DNA from: Camarhynchus parvulus
Lineage: Eukaryota > Chordata > Aves > Passeriformes > Thraupidae
Assembly (NCBI RefSeq): GCF_901933205.1
Contig: NC_044572.1
Location: forward strand, 30,948,001 to 31,012,000
DNA length: 64,000 bases
Direction: 5' to 3'
The notes under the pieces are model-generated. The model saw nothing but the letters and a program-made list of their open reading frames with translations, did not search any database and had not been told where the DNA came from. Of the stretch, positions 24,201 to 36,802 are shown in pieces (within the stretch, counting starts at the first letter, position 1; every line of letters starts with the position of its first letter). Made by a program: the position numbers and the translations under genes.

Positions 24201-26895
24201 CATGCAAGTCTCTCAAAGAAAAAGGAGCCTTGGGCTGCTAAATGTCAAAACTGCTTACTTCTCAACCCACCACAGTGCCGAGTCAGCTGTGGAGTTCAAA
24301 GATAAACGACCCATTGAGCCTAAATACAAGTGCTTTGGCAATTGGCTGTGCCTGAAAGGAGGGTATTTTCATCTGTCATGTTTTCCCTTTATCAAACCCA
24401 TTGCAGCATCTGAAGAATCATAGCTTTGTTTCCAAATTAACAACACGTAAATGTACGAGCAACACAGAATAGCTGCAAAGTGCCGGTAGTCCCTTAACTG
24501 CACTTCATTTTCTAGCAGATATATAGCTGAGCAGATGCACGGGTGGCTTTTTGAGAGGCAAAATGTCTTCTGTGCTACCTTCTAACCTCCCTGCGAAGGT
24601 GCTATGCAAACACTAAACATTTGCCTTTCGTTTCTTCCCTGTTTCCCCTCCACACTGAGTGCAGACTTCCATAAGGGAGAGATTTGCAGGTTAGTTTGAA
24701 GCCTAGGATTCTTTCATCAACAGACCTGAAAGAGAAGTTAACCTAGACATGGGATCTCACTTCTCAAAATCCTGCACCATCATTACTGCTACTTGTCTCT
24801 GCCTGCAATGAAGCTAGTGCCTAGCAAAAATAACAGAACAGTCTTCCAAACCAATCCTTCCTTAGAAGAATCCATGTATTTTTGCACCACATCAAGGAGA
24901 AAATTAAAATTAGTATTCCCTTTAAAAAGCAGAGCAAAAATAGGCTGTGCTATATAAAGAGAGTAAAGCATTCAGATGCTGTTCTGTGAGCCCAAGGCTT
25001 GGGCTGCTTTGATATGGCCTCCCTTGACGCTACAGATGTGTTGGATAGCAATCCCCATGGAGTTTCTTTTAGGCATCCAGTGAACCAGCCCCCAGACATC
25101 AGCAAAAAATTTCTTAAACCAGTCCACATGACAACAATTTTCTATAAGAGATCCTGCAGAGATAATTTTGGATCCTGGCAGTGATGTTGACAGAGCTGCT
25201 ACGAGAGGCTCCAGAGGCACTTGCTCTTGCCACCACTGGGGAGGCAGACAGGCATTTGTTTCAGGGATGGACGTCTGAAGAGCCCCATTTGTATCTATCA
25301 GCTAGGTACACGTCTTGTTTCATACACAATGACACCTTACTGACGCAGTTAGACATTCTGAATTTCAGCTTCCATTATATGAAACTCTCCTTTTGAAGTG
25401 TGGTAGAGATACAGACATGCTACACCTTACAGGAATGTAGATGATGTTATTTAGAGCAAGAAAACTCTAAAGGTTTTTTTTTATTTTTATGATCTCTTAA
25501 ATTCTTGAATTTTTTTTGTCAAGTACTAGTAGTGATTTTTTTTTTATCTTGTACATATATTATTTCTAGTAGTAGATGCTGTGGAGAGATGCCAGGTTTC
25601 CAACACAGCCCTATGTTCACTTAATTATGAACAAAAATTATTTGGCATCTTACACTCTACATCCATGATCTCATACTCAAAATTACTTCTTTTAAATGAA
25701 AATTTTAGCAGACATCTGCCTATTCAAGCAAAATAAACAAAAGATCGCCCATGTGCAGTATTTTCTTCACACTTTAAGAGCACCTTGAACTCAACAATCT
25801 CATCAAGCCTTTCCAAATTCTGGTCAGGTATTGCAATGAATCTATAAGACTGCATTAAGACTAAGACAGCCAGTGCTTGTAGCAGACTGCTGATGTTCAT
25901 AGGCAGCTGGTCCTTCAACAGCAATTTTTCCTTTAAGTATTAACTATATGCTCCCTGTGAATGCTAGTGGAGTTGTGACTACCTCTCCCAGCCAAGGAGG
26001 GAGATGAAAACGTGAATTTGAAAATTATTTGAATTGAGGAATAAAAACCAAAACTGTGCAAAATTATTAAATTAAAATTCTGAACTCCAGTTGTCTTGAT
26101 TCAAGTTCAATATTAATTTATAATCACTGTTCAAAAATAATTTAAACAGGAAAATCATTGTGTATTATGTTACTGGTGTTGTCTCTTGCTAGACACAGTA
26201 TAAGAGCAAAGTTTACTAGCAAGTCTCAAGTAAAAATGGTGTTTTAGAGATATAGAGACATTTCTGCTGTATTTTTTATGATTGAAAAAGTTTGAACCCA
26301 TCATACTTAGATTTTGCATAGCCATTACACCCACTGTATTGTTATTTGCTAAATATAAGCAATTCAAATCCATCATCAAAATATTCCATTTCTTTAAACA
26401 ATTCCCTCTGCTTAGAGTCTGAGTTGATGTATGGTGGAATGGAACTCTAATATACTGCTGAAGTCAGCTTTAAATTAATTCAGGATTTCCTGATATATAA
26501 CTCAAAGAAAGTACAATTGTGGTGACTGTGTCTTTGTGTCTGAACCCCAGGCAGTAATCCTAGGAAATATGTCACCTGTCCTAAGGTATCTTTTTATGTG
26601 AGCCCATCATATTTCCTTTTAGTAATTTTACCCTCACCTTTGTGAAAACATGTAGTTTGTGCATTTTCTGTATTTCTGGATTGTTTATACTATCTACCTA
26701 AGAAATTTGGTCACTATAAAAGCAATAAAAAAAGATTTGCACTCCAGGATGTTTCTTAGTTGTCTAAGAAGCAGCCCAGAAGATCCAGGATTCCAAACAG
26801 AGGGAATTCTCTTATTCTAAATTACAAAGTTGAACCCTAAGATCATTTTCTACATCACAATGCCATGACAACATCTACAGTTCTAGCTGTCACTT

Positions 26896-26928
26896 TGTAT
26901 TAATAAGAATTTCCTTCTTATTAATACA
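26896..26928. repeat. inverted repeat, 14-bp perfect stem, 5-nt loop
   Basis: TGTATTAATAAGAA (26896-26909), loop TTTCC, then TTCTTATTAATACA (26915-26928). The stem is perfect but AT-rich. It leads directly into the AATACTTAAT-type tandem units at 26931-26976, so it may be part of an AT-rich simple-repeat patch. Confidence 0.8.
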
Positions 26929-26930
26929 TG

Positions 26931-26976
26931 ATATTTAATACTTAATAATACTTAATAATATAATACTTAATAACTT
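26931..26976. repeat. short tandem repeat of AATACTTAAT-type units
   Basis: Four near-identical units of about 8-11 bases (TTAATACTTAATAATACTTA and so on) run in tandem. It is an AT-only minisatellite patch. Confidence 0.7.
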
Positions 26977-28090
26977 CCTTTTTTCCTTTCCTTAGCTCTG
27001 ATTTCTGAAGTATTCATTCACTCTGATCAAGAGCATAAAAAAGCTCTTATCATTTATTTAGCAATAGCCTTTGTCTGTTAATCAAACACTGCACACTTTC
27101 TATTGGCTATCAAATAAAAAGAATTCAAGGTTTGCCTGAGATATCTGCATCAGAACAAATCATTTTCTCCCATAAAAAACACATGACAGTAGCAAATGTA
27201 AGTTCATAGACAAACTAAATTCTTCAATCATCATAATTTAATTCTAATGGAGAAATTCAGTATCTTGAAAAAAACATTTTTGGTCTAAATTAGATTTTTA
27301 GTGCTCTTTTTATTAAATCAGAAGAATAGAGGAACAGGTTTTCTGTGTTTTAAAACCATGTTTCTTTGCAATATTAATCTACACAGACAAAAGTAATACG
27401 AAGTTTGTTAACCAGGATCCAATTTCACCTGAATTACAGATTTCATACACAAAAGACTATGCACTAAAGTTTGGATCCCACCTGGAAACTCAGAATGTAA
27501 CAACTCTAAATCAATAAAACCCCCCAAGTATTAGTTAAGAAGGATAGTCATTAACATAGCCTGTTTACTATCTGAACAGGAGATGGCTCCAGATAGCCAT
27601 ACCCAAGGGGCACTAGCATTTTCTAAGTGCAATGTAACATTATCATGGAGTTATAAATGATGAGAAATCTTGCAGAGAAGATGTAATGCAATCTGAAACA
27701 ACTCATGAATATAAAAAGGACGTTTGTCTCCAGATCCAGATCACTTGAATTGTGAGCAGTGTCCAGAATTCAGGAAGTTAAAAAGAGGTAGTGATCTCCC
27801 ATAACCTATTTGTTTCTGAATTTGGAAACTGTGTTAATGTTGGTGTTACAGAAAATACACATTTCATTCACGTTAAGCAGTTGTCTGAATTTGAAAGTGA
27901 GCACCGTGAACTACCAAATTAAATGGCATTCCATTCATAGCAAGGTGGTGATCTCAAAACCTGGAGTATTGTGTATCCTATATTAGACTACCACTTTCTA
28001 GCATTCCAAAATATTAAAAAATCTTCTTTGCTTTTTCAAAAGGAACAGGTTTTAAGCACAGTTAGTCTAGTCTATTGTAACAGAACTAGC

Positions 28091-28231
28091 AAAAAACAAA
28101 AAAACAAAACAAACAAACAAACAAAAAACCAAAAAACAACAAACAAACAAAAAAACCCCAAAAAACAAAAAACAAAACAAAACAAAACAAAACCAAAAAA
28201 AAAAAAAAAAAAAACCCCCAAAACCCAAAAA
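28091..28231. repeat. A/C-rich low-complexity tract of about 140 bp
   Basis: Almost pure A with C, CC, CCCC and CCCCC interruptions, including CAAA and CAAAA units and one run of about 20 A. It creates long lysine/asparagine-rich frames on the plus strand and phenylalanine/cysteine-rich frames on the minus strand, neither of which is a gene. The minus strand contains several G runs. No transposon could be tied to it. Confidence 0.9.
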
Positions 28232-31024
28232 GACTGGTAAGGTTCCTATCTCTGAGGCGGCTAATATCAAAGTTCCAAAAGGAAGAAAAGTTTAAATCAA
28301 GAACTTCCCTCTTTACAGGCCAAACCCCTTATTTTGGGAGAAAAAAAGGCACCGTAATTGCTCCAGCACATGCTTATGACTTCCAGAAGTGGAAGAACTC
28401 CTCCATGGATCCAGCTGGTGTGCTGAAAATACACATTTTCTTTGGGATGTCTCACAATTTTCATGAAAATATGGCAGCTTTGGTGGGCTTTAGGAGTTCA
28501 GGTCAGATATATCAGTATATAAGAGCCTAAGTATCTAATTGAGGGGCTTGGATCCCATCAGACCAAAATCCTTTTGTGGATGTGGCTATACAGAGATGGC
28601 TATATTGTGGAAGAGAAAGGAGCTCTATTCTTTAATTCCTTCCACTATCATCTTAACAATCAGGAAAAGCAGAGCAGGACCATCCTGGCGACCATCCTCT
28701 GTATATTTTTATAGCACCTGTTTTGACAGCACATACCACAGTGAGACAAGGGAAGGATAAACAAGAAGAGATTCATTTTCTGTCTTGCAGACAGGCTTTT
28801 GGGTATGGAAAAGAGTGGAATGGATGTGGAAATGGGCTGTAGTCATTAAGCTGTGGAATCAGCAATTTGTTTAGCTCTCACAAAGCCCATGACAAAACAT
28901 TCATTGACTTAATGCAAATGTTTTAGCCCCAAGTAACACACAACAATACTCTGCAGGCTCTTTATTATGGGTAAAAGGAAATTCTGTGCTGAAAAAGCAA
29001 AATACTTAATGCTACTTTCAGAAAAAACAGTCTTTGCAATGCCTGACACTAGTTAATTTAGAAAATAACTCCAGCTGCGCTGTCTCTGTTCCCCAGTCAG
29101 CTGACATCCCCTTTCAGCTTGTTGACGTGTTTTCTTGTGCCTGAAAACATTGCTTTTTTCCCTGTTCCATTTCCTTGAGCTTTAGATTCAAAATGCAAAT
29201 ATATGGAAAACAGCATATATATTGTTTACAGTAAGCAGCTAGAAGGCTTCGTTGCTTTACTTTTTGAACTAGAAAGGAAGGTTGGTCAGTCTACGGTTAG
29301 ACAAGAAACTGAGTTTAGAACTCAGCTCTCAGACAATTTTTCTGTTTCATTTCCACAGTCCTCTGTAAATCATTTAACATACAGCACATTGCACCATATT
29401 TCACTGCACAGAATATAAAGAGTAATCACTGCTTAGATGAGAAGCCAGAGTAGCAAGGATGCAAAGGAAGAATAGCTGGAAAAAGGTTAGTTCAGGTCAA
29501 AGAGCTGGTACACCAGCTAGCACACAGCATCTGAGTCAACTGCTGACACAGAGAAATTTGGAAGATAAACAGAGGCCACATATGGAAACAGGGAAAGAAA
29601 ATGAGTTTAAAAAAGGCCACCAGGAAACTCTATAAGTATTCTGCCATCAAAAAATGATTCTGTAGCATATTGGAAAGGATACTAAATGACTTTTTTAGTG
29701 AGGTGGAGAAGATGAAATTTTTAGTAGTTCTCTGCAAAAATGAACTAACAACCTTAAAATAAAAAATTTTTAAAAAATTAAAAAAAACAGAAAAGTATGA
29801 GGATAGCTATAAAAAGATAACTTCTGCCCAAGTATACTGTACGGAACTTGGTGTCTGTGGAAGAAAAAAGTTATTCAAACATCTTAAGTTCCCAATTAAT
29901 GAAGATCCTTCACCATAACCACCATATCACAGGGTAAACTATAACCTATGATCTTGCATGGGCATACATACACATAGGTATAGAATACCTATGTGTAGTA
30001 TACTTGTATACCTAGGAGTGTAGCATTTAGACATCTTCTATAGAAAAGATAAAAAAAAAATTGCATTATTTCTCCTTTGGGAAACTGTGACAAGGTACAT
30101 ATTTTAGGAAAGAACTTACATGAAAAAAATTAGTCCAAATGAAAGGCTCAAGAAGCTATCAAAGAAGCATATAAAAGAAAAAGATGAGTTACAATAAATT
30201 TGTGTGTCTCTTCTACATGACTTACAGAAAAAAAAATGAAGTAGAGAAGCAAAAATAGCATTATTTTAAGATCATTTCAGGTTTTTATGAAAGATGCCTA
30301 ATATTTGTGACTTCAATTTTCTTTATTTAAAAATTATTTATTTGAGGAGCACTCAGATCATAATTTACGCTTCTTGTTGAGTAACCCCAAAATAGTAAAT
30401 GTAATTTAGGAAAACAAAAAGAGAAAGCTGAAAGTTTCAAGGTGATCCTCCAACGTAAATTAAAAAAAAAAATTAAAAGTTACATTCACACTATCTGTGA
30501 TATTTGGTGATCTCCCAAGTTTCTTCACCTCCTACAACAAAAAATAAGTGACAACCTGAATGTGAAAGGCATTATGCTTTAAAGACAAAACTCTCTTTGC
30601 TCTTCATCCTGAGGTTTTCGTGGAAACCTCCACAGGTCCATCTCATCTGATTCCTTCCTCCCAGCCAAAGGGAACACAATTGATTTACTCACAGGAACTC
30701 TTTCCCTGATGCTGTGAATTGGCCAGGGATGAAGCCTGCACTGGAGAAGCACTCCTCCAGCGCTGTGGAACTCCTTGCCTGAAAAAATACATCTCTACTC
30801 ATGACTCCCACACAATTTTCCTTTTGCTTATATGCTAAGTTTAAAAGCAGAAACTCATAACCAAATTGGCATCAAAACAGCAATTCCCCCAGAATTTGCA
30901 TGTTACATACCAAATACTCTCATGTCAAAATGAGAATACAACTTGAGAGGAAAATTGGTGAAACATTGCAGGCCTGACTCTAATTGTGCTGATCTTATGG
31001 AAACAAAATGTCACGCTAAACCAC
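28232..31024. other. AT-rich non-coding stretch, no gene recognised
   Basis: About 2.8 kb with no recognised gene. A 13-bp-stem hairpin lies at 29969-29997. The rest is AT-rich with A-run patches (29760-29790, 30455-30475). Confidence 0.5.
29969..29997. repeat. hairpin, 13-bp perfect stem, 3-nt loop
   Basis: TACACATAGGTAT (29969-29981), loop AGA, ATACCTATGTGTA (29985-29997). The stem is perfect. More TATACxTGTATACC words follow, so the locale is rich in alternating TA/CA and may be a decayed dinucleotide repeat. Confidence 0.85.
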
Positions 31025-31717
31025 TGTCTTAGGCTGGGCGTGTGTATTCTATTTGCCATCTGTTAAAAGTGGGGCAGGTATCTTCTGTTATTTGGGCAGT
31101 TTTTCTTTATCTCTTCCACAACCAATCCTCCCTCCAGGGAGATACCTTCTGTTAATGGGCCACTGAGTCTCACTGGTAAAATTACATCATCCCATTGTGA
31201 GAAGCTCCACCCAGGGGGAGGAGCCAAGCATTCGTAACTGGATATCATTTGGAGCAGCAGAGACAGTTTTTTCCCACTGGATTCTGGAAGAAGCAGCAGT
31301 CTTCTCCACTGGATTCCCAGAAGAAGACCAGGCCCATCTACACCACCACTGGACCTTCAGAGGAACACTACACCCTTCTACAGGATCACTGCTCCAACAG
31401 AACCACATCTGTCTCTGCAGGAGGACTGCAGCCACCATTTAATCAGGACTGCTACCAAAATCCTGATCAACATGGTGTTAGGTCATATTCTGACTTTGTC
31501 AGTGTTTTTTTTTCTTTTTTTTTCTCTTTTTGAACTACTGCGTTTGTATTTCTTTTTAATTTTTCTAATAAAAAACTGTTCTTCCTATTCCCATATCTTT
31601 GCCTGAGACCCCGTTAATTTCAAAATTATAATAATTCAGAGGGAGCTGTTTACATTTTCCATTTCAAGGGAGGCTCCTGCCTTCCTTAACAGACACCTGT
31701 CTTTTCAAACCAAGACA
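31025..31717 (+). mobile_element. solo LTR, 693 bp, avian ERVL-type endogenous retrovirus (plus orientation)
   Basis: This is the best-defined mobile element in the window. It starts TGTCTTAGG and ends CCAAGACA, giving matching inverted ends TGTCTT / AAGACA with the TG...CA of retroviral LTRs. The 5' part (U3) contains TTGGGCAGTTTTTCTTTATC, CCCTCCAGGGAGATACC and a GGAGGAGCC motif. An AATAAA lies at 31567-31572. The U5-like part has CCCATATCTTTGCCTGAGAC, AATTATAATAATTCAGAGGG and GGCTCCTGCCTTCCTTA. I know this sequence order as an ERVL-like LTR widespread in songbird genomes; the family label is from memory and not checked. No gag, pol or env sequence lies on either side, so it is a solo LTR. 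The 5-bp flanks (ACCAC and GACAC) match at only three positions, so a target duplication is not clear. Short plus-strand frames inside it (31197-31442, 31249-31533) are not host genes. Confidence 0.85.
31567..31572 (+). terminator. polyadenylation signal AATAAA inside the LTR
   Basis: AATAAA followed by AAACTG sits after a long T-rich tract, about 145 bases before the LTR's 3' end. This is the expected place for the signal that ends the retroviral transcript at the R/U5 border. In a solo LTR it could still end transcripts that read through in the plus direction. Confidence 0.7.
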
Positions 31718-34700
31718 GACACTGTGCCTGTGCAGCACATCCCATGCTGTGCATTCCAGGTGGCTTTCCTCGAGCCAAAGAAAGGAAATGTGCACAGGAC
31801 TGTTTCATACGGCATGCACAGCCCTTCCCAGCAAACATGCTCACTGCAATGCAGGCTGCTTTTGCAGAGTGTTTAATTCTGCTTGTTGAAGAGTCTTCCA
31901 ACCCATCCAATGGCCAGGGTCTGAAAGACAAAATGCACTGGACTTCTATACTGCTCTGTGGGTTCATGTGCTTCTTATGCTAAACATATGTCCTAGGAAA
32001 GTGACTAAAGGGCTTCCAGGTACTGGAGACATCCATTTTTTGTTCATCTCTCAAAGTTACAGTGACACAGCTGGACCTCCATACAAGGTTTATGAATTAT
32101 GAACTCACATACCTGAACGGGAAAAAAAGCCAGGAGCAGAAAAAAACAAAAACGAATCCACATACTGAATATTTACTTAAAACAGCTAAGGTGCTTGACA
32201 TTAGAATCATTGATTTTAAGACTTGGGAAATAAAGGACAGTACTTGAATACATTAATGTAGAAACAAATAGAGAACAATATCTGGAATTGAATGTATTTC
32301 TATTTTTATTCTTATTTATCAAGGCAGATTTTTATCCTTGAATTCTTTTTTAAAAAAGAAAATCCAAAGATAGAGCACTGGTACCCAAAATCTGGAGCAG
32401 ACTACAGCCTTTTCTGTAGTTGCTTTCAGTACAGATAAAGTAGGCATTTTCCACCATATTTTGCAGCAAGGATACCACCAAGACAGCAGCAAATATACCT
32501 CAATGCAAATTAAGAACGGCTATTATTTTGCCGTTTATCATAAATCTCTCTCTGACAACACAGAGCACATATTTCACATAAGAAGTAGCTTTACAGCAAG
32601 GCTCAGCTTAGTGCACCTCCTGCAGTTAGCAACAAAAAGCTTTCAAGTCATTTCTCAGATACCACTGATATTTCATAAGAACACAAAATTTTACTAATTG
32701 CCATCCTGTTGAGTGACTTTTGCCTGAAGAACAAGACACAGAAATACTTATTCCAATACCAGCATCACCACCAATTCCTACTGACATCAGTAAGTACCCT
32801 GAGACCTTCAATATTCACAGATTAGCTGAAGTCATTAGTCACAGTAGATCATTTTGTTGCTGTTAGTCATTGATTTTCTATTTATGCTTAATGGCAAATT
32901 TAGCACTTACCAAAGCTGCCAAATTAACAACATTGACTAGAAAACTGAAGTAACTTCGGGAATGAAAAAAAAAGTAACATAGTCCAAATTTTTCCACATT
33001 GTCAATATTTGTTCCTTGGAGCACATCTGAAGAAAATGGATCGTCTACATTACTAAGTTCACTTTGGTCTCTATAGAGACAGCCCAGAAAAGTGCTAAAA
33101 TATGGCAAGGTTTCAAAACCCTGCAAGATTCCTTAGTCATGCTCTTATTTAATTTCCCTGATAAAATTCCATTAGCTAGTTGTTTTTCTCCAAGAAGAAT
33201 TCACATCTTATTAGAAGGACTTCTTTACTCTGAATCTATGTGGTGCTATTGTCCCTGGCCAAATTGCTAGAATTTGGAAGAGTACAGGATATACCTTCTT
33301 TATTTGTGGGTGAGACTGTGTTTGTGGCTTTATATAATCACCAACCACAAAGATAGCCCAATCCTTTAAAAAAAAAGGCCTATTTCACATTTTTAAAAAT
33401 TCAAACTTTACACGTTTGAATTCTCTTAAATTGCAGACTATCGAAAAAGATTAGTTTAAAAATTAGATCAGAAATTGCACTGATATTTTTTTCTAAAATG
33501 TTATTTAATACAACTATGGTAAATCTTGGCTTTGAACAAAAAAAAATCACAAACTCTTCTCTGGCATACTATGATTATAAACATGACATAAAAATGTTTA
33601 TTTAAAACAAATAATAAAACCTAAGCTGGGAAGAATATCAAAGAGCTGGAATAAATTCTTTTGCTGCTTACGAAGACCTGCACTTTTATAAGAAAACTCT
33701 TGTGAAAGAAAGAAAATAACTTTCTCTCCCCCCCACCTTCCCCTTCCAAAGACTTTGTTTTCTTTTACTAGGAATAAGCAGCTTGATAAATTTTTTATTT
33801 TCACTTGCTAGGGTTGGAGTGGGACATTTAGCCAGGGAAAATTACATAATAAACTCACAGTCTGGCATTATTAGCAAACAAAAAATGCCATTCTATTAAT
33901 GAAGCTTGGAAGATCTGAGGAATATAAAATCTAGCATCTACTACTAAAAGCAATCCTGGCAGCAAAAGGCAATATTTTTCTTAATCAATATTTTATCCAG
34001 AAGGCTCTCACCTCCCAAATTCCTGCAGCTGAAAACCTAAACAACAGAGGATGAAGTCAAAATATAGAAGAACAACAATAAAATCCCCACCGCTCCCTAA
34101 ACCTTTTTCAAAATTCCCAAATCTTAAATAAGTGAGAACTTGTCAGAAATCATTAGTCTTTGTTGACTTTAGTAGAGTGTACTAGCTAAATGCAAATACT
34201 ATCAAAATGTAGCAAAGAATTTCAACTTTCTTTTTCACAGGATAGAGAGAATTGGCAGGGCCTCAGTTACTTTTTTCAGCTCCAAAGCGCAGCCTAGATG
34301 ATCTGGAGCATATTAAGAAATATTCTTAATATTCAATTACTTTTAACTACTTCTCAGGAGCGATCTTGATTTTTTTCCTTTCCCCTCATCCACCACCCCT
34401 CCCATTTTCTGTGAAACCTTTTGGTTGCAATTTTCAATCCTTGTTTGTATGGTTTATTAGAAGTTTTTTATAAAACGCTTTACAGAGTGGGTCGTTTAGG
34501 GCTTGTAGAATATTTTCTATAGACCACTGAAGACTAAATGATCACTAAACAGGTTTGTGCATTTGGAAGAACAGGAGTCCATTCTCAGAAACAAAAGTGG
34601 TCCCAACAAGTCTTATCAGGAGGAAGATAAGGAGGCAAAAAAGAAAGTCTCCACCATTACCCTGTTAGGAGCCGTATGTGGAATAAAGTAACTGGAACAG

Positions 34701-36802
34701 CAACACATAGATCTGTCAAGTATCTTGTCTCTGACTGACTGCCATGCATCACATTTTACTTTGCTTTTGGCTGTTCTTCCCATTTTGATTCAGCACCTCC
34801 TTTTCTTACAACCTTTACCTGACCAAAAATCCCTCTTCACACTCATGAAAATTTCTTTTTCCTCAAATTTTCTACTTAAATGCTGTTGTTGATGACCTGG
34901 GATGATTTGGGGCTCTTTGTATTCTACTCTGTGCAGTTCAATTCTAGACCCTATAAAATGGGGTGTGAATTCAATTAAATATTGGTACAAATGCCCCATA
35001 GTAGAGAAAATAGAACCCTGATATTCCAACATATTTCTACTACACTTGTGATAAACCCACTGACTCTTGCTGTAGTCATACTATTGTAAATGAGAGACAT
35101 TAAGACCATTTATTAAATCCTATAAATATTACAAACCTTTTTACAGTTTTTTTTTCAATACAAATCACATCCTTGAACAAAGCAGAGTTATTCCCATGAA
35201 TACAAGATTATGTATAAGAAATAATAACAGGACACAAATAATTGTAAGAAATAAATGCTGATGATAACTGACATTAATGTGTTATGCTACAGTATGACTA
35301 TTTAAAATCAACAGAGCTACAATTTGAGTATAGCCTTAGAAGACAAGTAAAGAAATACAGACATTAAAATAATCTATTATTCACTCCTGCACAATTTTCT
35401 GAAAACCACACAGCACAAAATTTAGGTAGATCTTTTATTTTCAGATCAAAATGACCTCTTAGAGCCACTCGACTCCATATTTTTCAGTACTACCATATGC
35501 TAGTGGATACAGACGTAGATCTGCTTGAAGGTAGGAGATGCACATTTGAAGATTTTCTGTGCTGTATAAAACACTTCTAATCTGGCATGACTAATTATTT
35601 GACAGTGTTTTTGTATTCAGGGGAAAGAGCTGCATCTCTTTGGACCTTCATCCTGACAGCCTCTATGCAGCCAAAGACTTTGCAGGAAGGTCATTTACTG
35701 GCTCTAAACCCTGAGATGACCAGTGTGGAGGGTGATTGTTTGGTAGTAATCAAGGGACCTGTCCATACAACTCTATCTTTTGGCAATGCTAGGATAGACA
35801 AGACATGAATATCTAAGAAAGGAAGATTAACCAATCTCATTTTGCTAGTGAGCAAGTGAGGCATAGATCAGTCAGATTATTTTTCTCTTTTTAAGAGAAA
35901 GCAAAAAGTAAAGCCGGAACTTTTAAAATCCTCAAGTCTCATAACTTAGTGATTTAACTTACCAATTTAGCTGTCCCCTATTTTCTTTTATCTTACCTTC
36001 ATGGCTGTTTTTCCCCACTATGTTATCCCACCACATCAAGTGTGTCTCTCTCAGCCTGAAAGTTACACAAGAAAGCAAAATGTCATAATGTACCTCATCT
36101 TCCAAAACCCTTTAAAATGTCTCTGGACAGGCATAACATTGATTTCTTGTTGGTGGTGTTTTAAAAATGCTGCATTCTCTTTTTGAAATTATTTTTTAAC
36201 GCAAACAGGGTAATTTATGTGCTCTGCCAGTTAAATTCTTAACTATGTCAGGTTTTATGTATGAGTTTCCATAATGATGAACTAAGAGTTTAATAACACA
36301 GCTGTCAGAGCTGCTAAAGTTAGAAGAATTTTTAAAAAGTAAGGTATCAAAAAAGGTATCTTAAATCTTTTGAAGGATAAAGCACAAAAATCTAATTTGA
36401 TGGAAAATATACCATAGAACTTTGGCCCTGGACATTTACCTCCTTTTCCTCTAAATTTCCTCTGATTTAAATGGATGTATGAATGATGGGAGAAAAAAAT
36501 TCTGTGTCTGCTATACATCTCCGAAAGAAAAGATTCTGGTTCAATTCAAGGGTTGACCAATTACTCAAAAAGTGCCTTAACAGGGATGAACAAATCACCT
36601 TGAAGAATTTTATTTTTCCCTTCTCTTCTCCTGTCCACTTTGAGGGAGAAATTACAACCTCTGATTGGGACATGCTTAATTTTACTCATATAAGTACTGT
36701 AGATGATGTAGCATAAATATTACTGCTTCATTAATTACCCTGATCAGACAAAGTCATCAAGAGTCATAGTGAGAGGAATTACATAAAAAATTAACCAGAG
36801 AG
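31718..36802. other. AT-rich non-coding stretch, no gene recognised
   Basis: About 5 kb with no recognised gene or mobile element. The first 250 bases (31720-31970) are GC-richer and open in two frames on opposite strands (79 codons plus, 93 codons minus), neither recognised. A pyrimidine-rich patch lies at 33722-33748. Confidence 0.5.

Larger units (their letters stand above)
21222..28090. other. AT-rich non-coding stretch, no gene recognised
   Basis: About 6.9 kb with no named gene. It contains an unidentified, once-interrupted minus-strand frame at 24789-25301 (listed as a finding), a 14-bp-stem inverted repeat at 26896-26928 followed by AATACTTAAT-type tandem units to 26976, and a short pyrimidine-rich stretch with AATAAAA at about 22370-22462 that could be an LTR remnant but was not recognised. 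23500-24700 is richer in CpG and non-repetitive words than its surroundings and could include conserved non-coding sequence, which needs a cross-species alignment to test. Confidence 0.45.

Noticed and set aside
28067..28270. Lysine-rich (plus) and phenylalanine/cysteine-rich (minus) open frames
   Set aside because: Both are translations of the A/C-rich low-complexity tract.
31197..31533. Two overlapping plus-strand frames of 81 and 94 codons
   Set aside because: Both lie in the U3 and R parts of the solo LTR, which does not code for protein in this type of element.
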